This document shows, piece by piece, positions 42,505 to 51,392 of a stretch of DNA of 64,000 bases. The stretch's first letter is position 1. Each line of letters opens with the position of its first letter. Source of the DNA: Pyrobaculum islandicum DSM 4184 (GTDB taxonomy: Archaea; Thermoproteota; Thermoprotei; Thermoproteales; Thermoproteaceae); assembly GCF_000015205.1 (NCBI RefSeq), contig NC_008701.1, positions 682,001 through 746,000 of the forward strand, in the 5' to 3' direction. Under the pieces are notes generated by a model. The model was given only the letters and a program-made list of their open reading frames with translations, did not search any database and was not told where the DNA came from. A program made the position numbers and the translations under genes.

Positions 42505-43182
42505 CTATATCCTGAGCGTATCTCCTGGCTTCATTAGATAGACTTTTACACGTGAAATAGCTTCTACCCGCGATTTGAAATCTTCGGGATCTTGTTTTAT
42601 AAGTGGGAATGTATTATAATGCATCGGCACAACTTTTTTAGGTCTTAACAACTGTACGGCTATTGCGGCTTCACGCGGCCCCATGGTGAAAACACTTCCA
42701 ATCGGCAATAAAGCCACGTCTATGTCGTACAACTCTGCTATAAGTTCCATATCTTTAAAAAGCCCTGTGTCGCCGGCATGATAAACAGTGCCCTCAGGCG
42801 TTGCTATTACAAAACCAGACGGTGCGCCTCTATTTGCTGTATGTAAAGCTTGAGTCATATATATCTCTACGCCATCGCCTAACTTAATAGTACCGCCGAT
42901 GTTCATAGGCAGAGTTTGAGCCTCGGGTATACCCTTCTCAGCCACCTCAAGCGTTAGCTCATAGGTGCCAACAATAGGCGCTCCAGTAGCTTTACTTATA
43001 TCTATGGCATCGCCTAAATGATCAAAATGATCGTGTGTAACCAATATATGGGTTGGCTTTAGATTTTTTACGTCTTGTAGCGAAACCGGCGAAAGAGGAT
43101 TGGAGATCCATGGGTCAATTAATATCTTTAAACTACCGCTTTCTAGTATAAACGCGGCATGACCGAACCATCTAATTTGCAT
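42505..43182 (-). CDS. UPF0173 metal-dependent hydrolase (MBL fold)
   Basis: 225 aa, the usual family length. QIRWFGHAAFILESG at the start, the complete metal motif THDHFDHLGD (about 49-58), HTANRGAPSGF with another His, YHAGDTGLFKD (about 127-137) and the final VPMHYNTFPLI. The frame is open from 43218, but ATG 43182 agrees with family length and with TATA-like ttttatta (about 43199-43206). Substrate is unknown. Confidence 0.9.
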   Translation of the reverse strand: MQIRWFGHAAFILESGSLKILIDPWISNPLSPVSLQDVKNLKPTHILVTHDHFDHLGDAIDISKATGAPIVGTYELTLEVAEKGIPEAQTLPMNIGGTIKLGDGVEIYMTQALHTANRGAPSGFVIATPEGTVYHAGDTGLFKDMELIAELYDIDVALLPIGSVFTMGPREAAIAVQLLRPKKVVPMHYNTFPLIKQDPEDFKSRVEAISRVKVYLMKPGDTLRI

Positions 43183-43214
43183 ATAGCGTACAAGTCCCGA
43201 ATTAATAAAATTTC

Positions 43215-43451
43215 TCACTTCTTCCTAAGATCTAACCGCAACACGCGAGCATGAGGAACGTATATTTTTACCGAAAACACCCTTTCTACCTCTTTAATAA
43301 TTTCACTAAGAATCCTCCATTCTAACGGCTTTACTAGATATATCTTTACATGGTATGTATCTGACGCAAGCGAGTAGCTCCACTTGACATACTTAACAGA
43401 TCCCATGCCGGCTCTTTTAGCTAAATCTACTACCTTCTCAAGCTCCTTCAC
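43215..43451 (-). CDS. Small unknown protein
   Basis: 78 aa, predicted alpha-beta-beta-alpha-beta layout (ELEKVVDLAKRAGMG; YHVKIYLVKP; LSEIIKEVERVFSVKIYV). No family was recognised. It lies 32 bp before the UPF0173 start and on the same strand, so it may be in the same transcript. Confidence 0.5.
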   Translation of the reverse strand: MKELEKVVDLAKRAGMGSVKYVKWSYSLASDTYHVKIYLVKPLEWRILSEIIKEVERVFSVKIYVPHARVLRLDLRKK

Positions 43452-43532
43452 AAGTTATTGCATATTGCGAAGTTTATAAATAGTGTTGAAAGAAGTTTTC
43501 GTTACTTTTCAAGCCAACGAAGACTAACCTGT

Positions 43533-43958
43533 CTATAAACGCTCATTGTCTCTCTTAATGATGAAATCCTCCAGTTTGGCCGTAAAGAGAGATTCTATAA
43601 ACGTCCTTAAGTCCATCGCTTTTTCGTACTCGTCCCGCCCTACCCTGTCTCTAATCTCTAGAACTTTCCAAGGGTTCCTCCCATATTTAATTAAAAGTAA
43701 AGCCTTGCCTCCGGCTCGCTTGGCAAATTCAATTAAGCGCTCTAGCTTTTCAGTCTCTATCTTAATTGACGTATGTTTAGACCTATATTTAACTTCAAAT
43801 ACTAAGACGGTCCCCCGACATATAACTACTAGATCTGGCACATACCTCTTTCTAACGCCACCTCCTGATGAACAGCCGCGTAATACAGCACAGCCACGTT
43901 CCCATAGGTAGTTTGCCAATTCTCTCTCCTTTGCAGAACCCTTTCTCTTTGTGTTCAT
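43533..43958 (-). CDS. hjc: Holliday junction resolvase Hjc
   Basis: 141 aa. RKGSAKERELANYLWERGCA (about 5-24) holds the catalytic Glu, RYVPDLVVICRGTVLVFEVKYR (in parts, about 38-59) the PD...ExK nuclease residues, and the SGGG loop precedes them. Dimeric enzyme cutting four-way junctions. Its ATG overlaps the upstream gene by 4 bp, so hjc is the last gene of a tbp - orf162 - hjc operon. Confidence 0.92.
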   Translation of the reverse strand: MNTKRKGSAKERELANYLWERGCAVLRGCSSGGGVRKRYVPDLVVICRGTVLVFEVKYRSKHTSIKIETEKLERLIEFAKRAGGKALLLIKYGRNPWKVLEIRDRVGRDEYEKAMDLRTFIESLFTAKLEDFIIKRDNERL

Positions 43959-44443
43959 AGTATCTCTATCTCTTTATATGCATTGCATAATAGTCTCTCT
44001 ACGATGTCACACCTTTCGCATTCACATTCCATACCTCCCTTGACTACCTGTTCCACAAGAAGTGGGTCAAATCCTCTGACATCTAGTAGCACGCCATCTA
44101 TAGCTTTCCCAACAAGTACTTCAAGCTCAGACTTATTTCTCGCATAGTAAATTCCACGTCCTCGATATTCAACCGCATGATATATCGGTATTATATTCCT
44201 CCTTCTTATAGAGAGACCCCATATATAAATAGGCAAGTCTAGCCTAATTTCGCGTGCAAGAGATAGCCAGAGTCTGCTTCTAGTTTTTAAAACAACTCCT
44301 TGACTTGCTTTGCGGATAGCAGTATAAAGACAGCGTAGATCTTCTGACACAAGAGGAATCACTCTGTGATCGTAGGCTTCGCACGTCGGCACGACCTGTA
44401 CAAGGTCTACATCGAGGATTCTCTCACTGTATAAAAATATCAC
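43955..44443 (-). CDS. Unknown protein between tbp and hjc
   Basis: 162 aa. Features: YSERILDVDLVQVVP, basic SIRRRNIIP, and a Cys-rich C-terminal stretch CECERCDIVERLLC (about 140-153) that could bind metal. No family was recognised. The 4-bp overlaps on both sides (tbp stop, hjc start) tie it to transcription/recombination genes; a nucleic-acid role is a guess. Confidence 0.6.
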   Translation of the reverse strand: MIFLYSERILDVDLVQVVPTCEAYDHRVIPLVSEDLRCLYTAIRKASQGVVLKTRSRLWLSLAREIRLDLPIYIWGLSIRRRNIIPIYHAVEYRGRGIYYARNKSELEVLVGKAIDGVLLDVRGFDPLLVEQVVKGGMECECERCDIVERLLCNAYKEIEIL

Positions 44444-45039
44444 AACTCTTCCAACTCTTCCTCTTCCTCTCCGCCACCCTCCTCTATATATAGTACACCT
44501 AGATCCTTCAGCTGGTTGTAAAGTTTTTGAACGGCCGTAGCAACATCTCTCTCTGACTTAGCCCCTGTACAGACAATTTTACCAGAGCCAAATATTAACA
44601 TGACAACTCTAGGCGATGACATCCTATATATAAGGCCAGGAAATTGCTCTGGCTCATACATAGCATTCTCTAGCATCAATACTGCCTGCTCCAAATCGAC
44701 TTCAGCATGTAGATTACCGCTAGCTACAATATTCTGTACCTGAACTTCAGGATCAAACGGAACCTCGGCGCCGTGGTCTCTGAGCAACTTCACTAATGCT
44801 CTAACTGCGTTTTTTAAATCCTCTTCGTTTTTTGCGCCTGTGCAAACCATTTTGCCCGTGCGGAAGATCAACGCAGAAATCCTAGGTTTTGTTAACCTGA
44901 GGATTAAGCCAGGAAATTGATCTGGGTTATATTCTGCCATTGCAAGTCTTTCGGCGAGTTTCTCCAAGTCTAATTCCACACCTAGATTTACCGTTGCCAC
45001 GATATTCTCGATACGATAAGTTGGTCCGCCAGACTCCAT
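44440..45039 (-). CDS. tbp: TATA-box-binding protein
   Basis: 199 aa with the two direct TBP repeats: ENIVATVNLGVELDLEKLAE ... FPGLILRLTKPRISALIFRTGKMVCTGAK and VQNIVASGNLHAEVDLEQ ... FPGLIYRMSSPRVVMLIFGSGKIVCTGAK (each abbreviated). An acidic tail (EEEEELEEL) follows, common in archaea. TATA-like atttaaat (about 45060-45067) is 25 nt before ATG 45039. First gene of the tbp - orf162 - hjc operon. Confidence 0.97.
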   Translation of the reverse strand: MESGGPTYRIENIVATVNLGVELDLEKLAERLAMAEYNPDQFPGLILRLTKPRISALIFRTGKMVCTGAKNEEDLKNAVRALVKLLRDHGAEVPFDPEVQVQNIVASGNLHAEVDLEQAVLMLENAMYEPEQFPGLIYRMSSPRVVMLIFGSGKIVCTGAKSERDVATAVQKLYNQLKDLGVLYIEEGGGEEEEELEEL

Positions 45040-45169
45040 ATGACAATTTATAAACCTCTATTTAAATATGCTTGGTTTAAAACAGTATAGTTCTCAGGAA
45101 AATCCCGGCTACAGAAGCCGCGAGAATTTATATTGCAAAGGTTTTTTATAGGGATACTTGTTTTAGCTT

Positions 45170-45499
45170 ATGGGCGGAAAGAAAAAGCCCACATTGAGCC
45201 AACTTGCCAAAAAGGCTGAAAAAGAAAAAGAGCAACAAGTTCAAAAGTCAAAGAAAGAGACTAAAAAAGAGGAGACACAAACCAAAAGGACAATACAAAT
45301 ACTTGACGAAAAGCTGTTTCAAACTATTGCCAAGGATATTCAGAATATGAGAGTTATCACGCCATATGAAATAGCTTCTAAATATGGTATTAAAATGTCG
45401 GTGGCGTTTAAAGTATTAAGAAACTTAAGCGAAAGAGGGGACTTAGTCTTGGTCTCTAAAGGCCATCGAACTGAGATATATATACCTAGGAGGAGCTAG
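45170..45499 (+). CDS. rps25e: 30S ribosomal protein S25e (eS25)
   Basis: 109 aa: Lys-rich N-terminal tail (to residue 40) followed by a winged-helix domain (LFQTIAKDIQNMRVITPYEI; IKMSVAFKVLRNL; GDLVLVSKGHRTEIYI). This is the crenarchaeal eS25 layout. Leaderless, with TATA-like tttttatag about 25 nt upstream. It converges on the next gene (4-bp overlap of stops). An ACAGAAGCCG hairpin lies in the upstream gap. Confidence 0.92.
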   Translation: MGGKKKPTLSQLAKKAEKEKEQQVQKSKKETKKEETQTKRTIQILDEKLFQTIAKDIQNMRVITPYEIASKYGIKMSVAFKVLRNLSERGDLVLVSKGHRTEIYIPRRS

Positions 45500-46110
45500 A
45501 GTGGCAATTCTCCACGTCTAATTTGTCTCTTCAAATTCACTACCCCCTCCTCCTTTAAGTCTATCAAATCTGCAGATCTTAAGATTTCTAACGCGGCTCT
45601 AACTACTCTGCCTTCTACCTTTGTCATTCTTGCAATATCTTCTATTAGTCTTAATACGCCTACGCTAGGATATACGGATAAGTAGTTAAACAAAGTGTTT
45701 ATTACACTGTCTGCCTTTGCCTTATCTATTTTTGCCTCTTCTGCCAGTAATGTAGTGAGTTTATCTAGACTTATGCGCTCCTCTTTTACAAGCTCTACCT
45801 TAGTTTCACTCTTAGGTTCCTTAGACTCTACAGACTTAGACTTGTCACTCTCTAATTGTACTTGGACTCTAGAGGATTTAAGGTTCTCCAACTTAGGTTG
45901 TTGTAGAGTCCTCTCCTGTTTAAGAGCCTTAGGCTGAGCTTGTTTGGACTTTGATGTAGATAAAGACTCAGCAAGTTGTAGAACTACATTGCCAAAGATA
46001 ACCTCAGGCCCCGAGGGTAGACACCCGATCTTTATGCATATTATAGTCTTTGCAAGAACTCCAAGTGTCTCTTGTTTGATTTTTCCGGCTTTATACAACT
46101 CTGAGAGCAC
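45496..46110 (-). CDS. Unknown winged-helix-like protein with charged linker
   Basis: 204 aa in three parts: a helical N-terminus (about 1-50), a long low-complexity Lys/Glu/Ser/Gln linker (about 51-110) and a C-terminal helical domain (LTTLLAEEAKIDKAKADSVI; LIEDIARMTKVEGRVVRAAL) resembling a winged helix. No family was recognised. Start GTG 46110, 30 bp after the small regulator gene on the same strand, so probably one transcript. Confidence 0.5.
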   Translation of the reverse strand: MLSELYKAGKIKQETLGVLAKTIICIKIGCLPSGPEVIFGNVVLQLAESLSTSKSKQAQPKALKQERTLQQPKLENLKSSRVQVQLESDKSKSVESKEPKSETKVELVKEERISLDKLTTLLAEEAKIDKAKADSVINTLFNYLSVYPSVGVLRLIEDIARMTKVEGRVVRAALEILRSADLIDLKEEGVVNLKRQIRRGELPL

Positions 46111-46140
46111 TAAATTTACATATGACGTCGTTTTAAAAGC

Positions 46141-46365
46141 CTAAGCCTCTTTAGCTTCAACAAGTCTCCAATATGCTATTTTACCCCTCTTAATCTCCTT
46201 CACCACATTTTCTTTCTCTAACAACTTTAGTATGTAAAACACTTGAGAGTGACTAAGCCCTGTTAACTGAATAAGTCTACTGGTGGTAAGTTCACCGTAC
46301 ATTTTGAGATATTCTATAACCTGTTCCTTCCTCTCAAAGATCTTATCTGTTTGTCTTCTCGGCAT
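46141..46365 (-). CDS. Winged-helix transcription regulator (ArsR/MarR-like)
   Basis: 74 aa, a single wHTH: EQVIEYLKMYGELTTSRLIQ, then recognition helix SHSQVFYILKLLEKEN and wing KRGKIAYWRL. Small archaeal DNA-binding regulators look like this. It lies 47 bp after the HMG-CoA synthase operon on the same strand, with A/T-rich sequence in between that could be its own promoter. Targets are unknown. Confidence 0.7.
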   Translation of the reverse strand: MPRRQTDKIFERKEQVIEYLKMYGELTTSRLIQLTGLSHSQVFYILKLLEKENVVKEIKRGKIAYWRLVEAKEA

Positions 46366-46412
46366 GTAAAAAGTAATATACGCTATTTTTTCACGATGGT
46401 TTAAGTAGCGTG

Positions 46413-47465
46413 TTACTCAAATAATTTTATCATTTTACGCATTTTTAGATACTGCGCATAGTCTATGTATATCTTGTCACGCAACATCTGCTCCACAGTA
46501 GGCACGTCCGTTTTTTGTCTTTCTAGAATTGTATCTGTGACAGTAAATACATATGCATTAGACCCAGCACCGCTTCCAAACGGCACAAGTAATATTTTGT
46601 CTCCGGGTTTGGCCATGTCAAGGATCTTGGCGAACCCCATTAATGCCGAGGCGTTATACGTATTGCCTATGTGTGTAACTACAATTCCTGGCTTTACCTT
46701 CTCTATAGGAATGTTTAACATCGATGCTACACGAACTGGAAATCTGCCATTTGGTTGATGAAATACCGCATATGTAAAGTCAGAGGGCTTATACCCATAT
46801 TTTTCCATGAGACCTCTAGTAGCTCCTATAATGTGACGAAAATATGCAGGCTCCCCTGTAAAACCCTCTCCGTGCATAGGATATGGTGATCCCTCTCTTC
46901 TCCAAAAGTCGGGCGTATCCGATACAAACGAATACACAGCCTCCAGCTCTGCGACTATACCATCTCTCCCCACAATTAATGCAACCCCTCCACTGCTGGC
47001 AGAGTATTCTAAATGCTCGCCGGGCTCTCCTTGCGACGTATCCGCACCTACCGTCATACCATATTCAATTCTACCAGATTCTACAAGCCCCACAGCTGCC
47101 ATTAGGCCCTCGCTACCTGCCTTACATGCAAATTCCATATCGACAGCAAACACGTTATTGCTAAGCCCCAACGCGTCTACTAGTATAGAAGATATTGGCT
47201 TTACGGCATATGGCTTAGATTCCGTACCGACATAAATCGCCCCTATACGCTTTGGGTCTATCCTCGCCCTCTTCAAAGCTCTCTTAGCAGCCTCAACCGC
47301 TATGGTTACAGCATCTTCGTCTATTCCCTCTACACTCTTTTCATCAACAAGATACAGATCTACAATTCGTAGAGGGTCATCACCCCAGATTTTAGCCACC
47401 TCCTCTGTCCTAATCCGGTATTTTGGTATATACGCGCCCCAACTTACTATACCAACGCGGCTCAT
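46413..47465 (-). CDS. Hydroxymethylglutaryl-CoA synthase
   Basis: 350 aa, archaeal HMG-CoA synthase. Condenses acetyl-CoA with acetoacetyl-CoA. [16 protein letters not shown] at the start, catalytic Cys in [12 protein letters not shown] (about 108-119), catalytic His in [14 protein letters not shown] (about 262-275), and [13 protein letters not shown] (about 299-311). Its start overlaps the DUF35 gene by 4 bp. Part of the cluster DUF35 - thiolase-like - HMG-CoA reductase, giving the entry to isoprenoid lipid synthesis. Confidence 0.95.
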
Positions 47466-47866
47466 ACCCCATCAACTGGCCTAAACTTATAACCATACAT
47501 GACAAGCCCATATTTTCCATCTACCATAACCCTACGAAATACAGCTTCTACTTTCGCTCCTTGCGTGAGCTTTTCCGGCTGAACATCTACTATCTGGCCT
47601 ACTACCTTAACGCCATTAGAAAGTTCGACAAGCCCTATTACTAAGGGCTTTTGTTTGAGAAAATCTGTGCCAACCTGATACAATACTGTAAACTCCACGA
47701 GTTTTCCCTCATGCGGAAGTTCAAAGTCTTCCAACTCCTTAGAACCACATCGGCATTTTATAACTGGCGGAAAGTAAACTGCGCCACATTTTTTACATCT
47801 CTTAGCTACAAGACGATAGTAATGAGGGATATTTCTCCAGTATATTGGCACTGACTCGTGTTTCAT
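47462..47866 (-). CDS. DUF35 zinc-ribbon/OB-fold CoA-binding protein
   Basis: 134 aa. Zinc ribbon [20 protein letters not shown] (about 24-43) with four cysteines, followed by an OB fold ([13 protein letters not shown] ... [15 protein letters not shown]). In methanogens the DUF35 protein bridges acetoacetyl-CoA thiolase and HMG-CoA synthase so that the intermediate is passed on directly. The order thiolase-like - DUF35 - HMG-CoA synthase here suggests the same complex. 33-bp gap after the thiolase-like gene. Confidence 0.9.
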
Positions 47867-47899
47867 ATTAACACATTATCACTCTCTTTTTATATCTTG

Positions 47900-49006
47900 T
47901 CATACTCCAACAACGACAACTGTCGACACTCTATCAACACCCCCCATATTGTGCACCAACCCATAATCTCCATCTACACGTTTGAATTCTCTGCCTATAA
48001 GTTGCCAAGCAACCTCCACTAATTGGTAAACCCCAGTGGCGCCGAGTATGTTACCTCTGGATTTAAGGCCGCCGCTGAGATTAATAGGTAAATCGCCTTC
48101 TCTTATAGCCGCTAACGCGCCACCTCTTTTTACAAAACCGAGACTCTCTAGTGCAAGTATACCAAATATAGAGAAAGAGTCGTGTACCTCCGCCGTCGCT
48201 ATATCTCTGGGAGTGACTTTTGCTTTTTCAAGCGCTTTTTTCGCTGCCTCTTGTGCGCTATAGAGGGTGTCATAATCTTGCCTTAGGTTAAATGGTATGG
48301 CGTTTGTAGAAACAGATGCCGATAGTATGCGTGGACCGTCTTTTTTGTTGTTACACAATACGGCAGCTGCAGCACCGTCTGCGAGGGGGCCAATATCATA
48401 TAGGCGCAATGGCTCACTGACAAGCTCGCTATTAATGGCGTCTTCAATTTTTATCTGCCTTCTAAGATATGCGTAGGGGTTGTTTGCACCATGTTTATGC
48501 ATTAACACCGCCCACTGTGCCAACTCTTCATACCTGTATTCATACTTTCTCAAGTATACCTTTGCCATTAATGCCGCATATGCCAACGGGGTAATACCGA
48601 AGTATCTCTCAAAATAGGTATCAAGAGTTGTAGCGTAGATATCTTGCTGTTGGTTACTTAATACGTCGTTTGGCTTATCGACACCCACAACAGCGACACA
48701 GTTGTACTCCTCTGATTTCAAGACATGATGCGCCAAAGCTATGGCAGCCCCTCCAGATCCATCGCCGTCTTCTATTCTAAATACGGGTATTTTATCAAGA
48801 CCGAGAGACTCCAGTACATACGCGCCCAAGATCTGCTGTTTGTTTGCAAGCTCGGCAGTTGATGATGCTATAAAAACGGCTTCAATATCTGTCTTTGCTT
48901 CTGCTAATGCTTTGTCTAAAACTTCTGCAGCCATGTCATCAATATTTTTACCATAATGTCTCCCCGCGGGATATAAGGCCCCTCCTACAATGTATACGTC
49001 TCTCAT
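47900..49006 (-). CDS. Thiolase-superfamily protein lacking the usual catalytic Cys and GHP His
   Basis: 368 aa, archaeal SCP2-type thiolase fold. The nucleophile loop, normally EAACASGGAA in archaeal relatives, reads EDGDGSGGAAIALA (Cys replaced by Asp). The NPSGGxxxKGHPxGATG motif reads NLSGGLKSRGNILGATG (His replaced by Asn), and HDCF is HDSF. It may therefore be inactive or use different chemistry, perhaps acting as a scaffold for HMG-CoA synthase. ATG 49006 is the family start; the frame is open to 49210 but runs over the reductase gene. TATA-like ttttaataa is about 26 nt upstream. Confidence 0.88.
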   Translation of the reverse strand: MRDVYIVGGALYPAGRHYGKNIDDMAAEVLDKALAEAKTDIEAVFIASSTAELANKQQILGAYVLESLGLDKIPVFRIEDGDGSGGAAIALAHHVLKSEEYNCVAVVGVDKPNDVLSNQQQDIYATTLDTYFERYFGITPLAYAALMAKVYLRKYEYRYEELAQWAVLMHKHGANNPYAYLRRQIKIEDAINSELVSEPLRLYDIGPLADGAAAAVLCNNKKDGPRILSASVSTNAIPFNLRQDYDTLYSAQEAAKKALEKAKVTPRDIATAEVHDSFSIFGILALESLGFVKRGGALAAIREGDLPINLSGGLKSRGNILGATGVYQLVEVAWQLIGREFKRVDGDYGLVHNMGGVDRVSTVVVVGV

Positions 49007-49010
49007 CGAA

Positions 49011-49035
49011 GAGTTATAAAGCCAACTTATTAAAA
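49011..49035. promoter_or_regulatory. Interleaved divergent promoters (thiolase-like operon / HMG-CoA reductase)
   Basis: The two ATGs (49006 minus, 49044 plus) are 37 bp apart. AGTTATAAA at 49012-49020 is about 26 nt before the reductase ATG; on the other strand TTTTAATAA (about 49028-49036) is about 26 nt before the thiolase ATG. Both boxes lie between the start codons, so polymerase on one should block the other. Confidence 0.55.
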
Positions 49036-49043
49036 TGTTTTTA

Positions 49044-50234
49044 ATGGAAGTTAAGTTACACGAGTTTGAAAAAATATACGGCGACGCCAATAAAGCAGCC
49101 GAGGCAAGACGCCAGTTTTTAGAGAGAGTAACAGGTGTAAAGTTGGAAAATATAGGCAAGACGACGATAGATCTAAACACTGTTGTCGGAAAAAATATAG
49201 AAAACGTCATAGGGGCTGTGCAGATACCAGTTGGCGTCGCAGGCCCCTTATTGATAAAAGGCGATTATGCAAACGGCTATTTTTACATCCCGCTCGCAAC
49301 TACTGAGGGGGCGCTTGTCGCCTCGGTAAACAGAGGGGCAAAAATAATTACAGAGTCTGGTGGTACTAGGGTAAAAGTCTTAAAAGATGGCATGACCAGG
49401 GCGCCTTTGTTTAAACTACAGTCAGTTATAGAAGCCATAAAATTTGTAGAGTGGGTATATCAACATTTTGACGAATTGAAAAAGGTAGCAGAGTCTACGA
49501 CTAAACATGGGAAATTAAAAGAAGTACAACCCTTTATAGTTGGGAATTACGTGTGGCTAAGATTCGTCTTCTCTACGGGGGACGCCATGGGTATGAATAT
49601 GGTTACTATAGCCACAGACGCTATTGCGAAATATATAAGTGAGAAGTTCCCTGAAGCAAAACTTGTGGCACTTAGCGGAAATATGTGCGTTGATAAAAAA
49701 GCCAATGCTGTGAACTTTATATTAGGTAGAGGTAAAACTGTAATAGCAGAGGCGTTGATAAAGAGAGATGTATTGGAAAAATTTGGAGTCTCTCCTGAAG
49801 ATGTTCACAACGTAAACGTCGAGAAAAATCTCATAGGCTCAGCATTAGCGCATTCATACGGTTTTAATGCACATTTCGCCAACATTATAGCAGCAATATT
49901 TATCGCAACAGGGCAAGACGTAGCACAAGTTGTTGAGTCTAGCATGGGCATAACGACGACTGAACCTAGAGAAGAGGGCTTATACATATCTGTATTTCTG
50001 CCCAGTCTAGAAGTCGGCACCGTAGGTGGTGGAACAGGGCTACCTACGCAACGAGAGGCTTTAGAACTGTTAGGGGTGGCAGGCCCAGGGAACCCGCCTG
50101 GCACCAACGCTCTAAAATTTGCGGAAATTGTAGCCTCAGCGGTGTTAGCCGGGGAGCTAAATCTGCTTCTGGCTCTTACACGAAACGAATTGGCTTCAGC
50201 CCATCAAAGATTGGGTAGAGCTAAAGGGACATAG
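49044..50234 (+). CDS. hmgA: 3-hydroxy-3-methylglutaryl-CoA reductase
   Basis: 396 aa, class I HMG-CoA reductase, catalytic domain only. ENVIGAVQIPVGVAGPLLI (about 51-69) with the catalytic Glu region, TTEGALVASVNRGAK (about 83-97), DAMGMNMV, GNMCVDKKANAVNF (about 213-226) with the Lys, GTVGGGTGLPTQREAL (about 324-339) and the His in NELASAHQRLGR near the end. Makes mevalonate with NADPH for archaeal lipids. ATG 49044, leaderless; the earlier in-frame ATG at 49035 is too close to the TATA box. Confidence 0.97.
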   Translation: MEVKLHEFEKIYGDANKAAEARRQFLERVTGVKLENIGKTTIDLNTVVGKNIENVIGAVQIPVGVAGPLLIKGDYANGYFYIPLATTEGALVASVNRGAKIITESGGTRVKVLKDGMTRAPLFKLQSVIEAIKFVEWVYQHFDELKKVAESTTKHGKLKEVQPFIVGNYVWLRFVFSTGDAMGMNMVTIATDAIAKYISEKFPEAKLVALSGNMCVDKKANAVNFILGRGKTVIAEALIKRDVLEKFGVSPEDVHNVNVEKNLIGSALAHSYGFNAHFANIIAAIFIATGQDVAQVVESSMGITTTEPREEGLYISVFLPSLEVGTVGGGTGLPTQREALELLGVAGPGNPPGTNALKFAEIVASAVLAGELNLLLALTRNELASAHQRLGRAKGT

Positions 50235-50307
50235 AGAACTTTTGAGTTTAAAAGCTAGATACTAAGATTTGAGATGGAAAAATGGAGTGTTTTTGTTTTG
50301 CCTTTAG

Positions 50308-50620
50308 TTAATCCTCTTCTTTCACCTTGACTCTACGTCCTGGACAGACAGTGATGAACGGTCTCTCTTCCGAATATGGAAGATTATACCACTGGGTTAA
50401 CGTCGTCGAACTCCTCCTCCACTGTCTTAACCCACCGTAGAGATGTTTTCCTATCTCCGCTTTCGTCGCTCTGCCTCTGCTCTAGGTAAGTCTCATCGCA
50501 CATCTTGTCAACAATAAAGACGGTGTTGTTTCTCTAAGGCCAGTTTAATTATCCCCTGGGTCATTCTTATAACACCAGCGGCAGTAATTTAGCTTTTTCC
50601 CAGAGCTCTCTCTTTCCCGC
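50308..50620 (-). pseudogene. tnpB: TnpB remnant, RuvC-II to zinc-finger region
   Basis: Minus-strand pieces match the copy at 40804-41361: VIRMTQGIIKLALEKQ, then VDKMCDETYLEQRQSDESGDRK, and WYNLPYSEERPFITVCPG just before a stop at 50308-50310. Frameshifts and stops interrupt it, and the second zinc-finger Cys is lost. The remaining bases of 50235-50744 (especially 50620-50744) are GC-rich debris with short hairpins and no gene. Confidence 0.55.
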
Positions 50621-50744
50621 GTGTCACACCCCCAGCTCTGGGGTCTGGTTATCGCAGGGGCTGTCGCTAAGCCCAGACAATCCAGACTCTCTTGCCCGGG
50701 GTCAAGACCCTTCAGGGGCTGTGCACCATGGAGGAGGACTAGAG

Positions 50745-51158
50745 CTAAGAAGTAATGCTTTGGCTAATTCTATGGGCAAATTGACGTATTTTTGGTAATA
50801 AATTCTCTATGTGCCAAAGAGGGTTAACAAACACAATTAACCAACCTTTCTTATTAGGAAGTTCGAATATTCCAACTTTATAATTGGCGTACTTTATGGT
50901 GACATAATTAAGTTCACCTAAATTTTCGTCATGATTCTGCTTTATTATACTTATTATCTCAATGAGGTTTGACACTTGCCGTAATGTTTTTGCAGTAAGA
51001 GTATTAGGCAAGTGGTGTATAAGCGGTACACCTCGCTCGTCGAGTATCGTCACACCGTGTATAGCCTCATTTATAATCTCTGTGATTATAATCCGCTTTA
51101 AATCTGTAGCAACAGACGTCCTATTATCCGTCTTATGTGGAGAAACATAAATTACCAC
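50745..51158 (-). CDS. Unknown protein, possibly Roadblock/LC7-like
   Basis: 137 aa. Layout alpha-beta-beta-alpha-beta-beta-beta-alpha (IIITEIINEAIHGVTILDERG; AKTLRQVSNLIEIISII; NYKVGIFELPN; KGWLIVFVNPLW) resembles a Roadblock/profilin-like fold, which often regulates small GTPases. The assignment is by pattern only. Start GTG 51158, 24 nt from TATA-like tttataag on the reverse strand. Divergent from polB. Confidence 0.45.
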   Translation of the reverse strand: MVIYVSPHKTDNRTSVATDLKRIIITEIINEAIHGVTILDERGVPLIHHLPNTLTAKTLRQVSNLIEIISIIKQNHDENLGELNYVTIKYANYKVGIFELPNKKGWLIVFVNPLWHIENLLPKIRQFAHRISQSITS

Positions 51159-51392
51159 GTAACTTCAATAAGGTATAGTTTATAAGTTTTCGTAGAAGTA
51201 AAAACAGCGACTTAGGTTAAATTCTGACGCAAAAATTTGAAGCCGTGGCATTCAGCCTTATCAGAATGTTGGCACATATCTTGTTCTTAACATCATTACA
51301 ACCGTAGGTCTCGCAATCATGGACGGGGGCTGTTGAATCTCCCCCGATGTAATACTGTTGTTAATTTTTATTCCTCGTCTGGATATAGCTAT

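Noticed and set aside
49007-49210. 68-residue N-terminal extension of the thiolase-like protein
   Set aside because: Lies over the reductase gene and its promoter; ATG 49006 is the family start.
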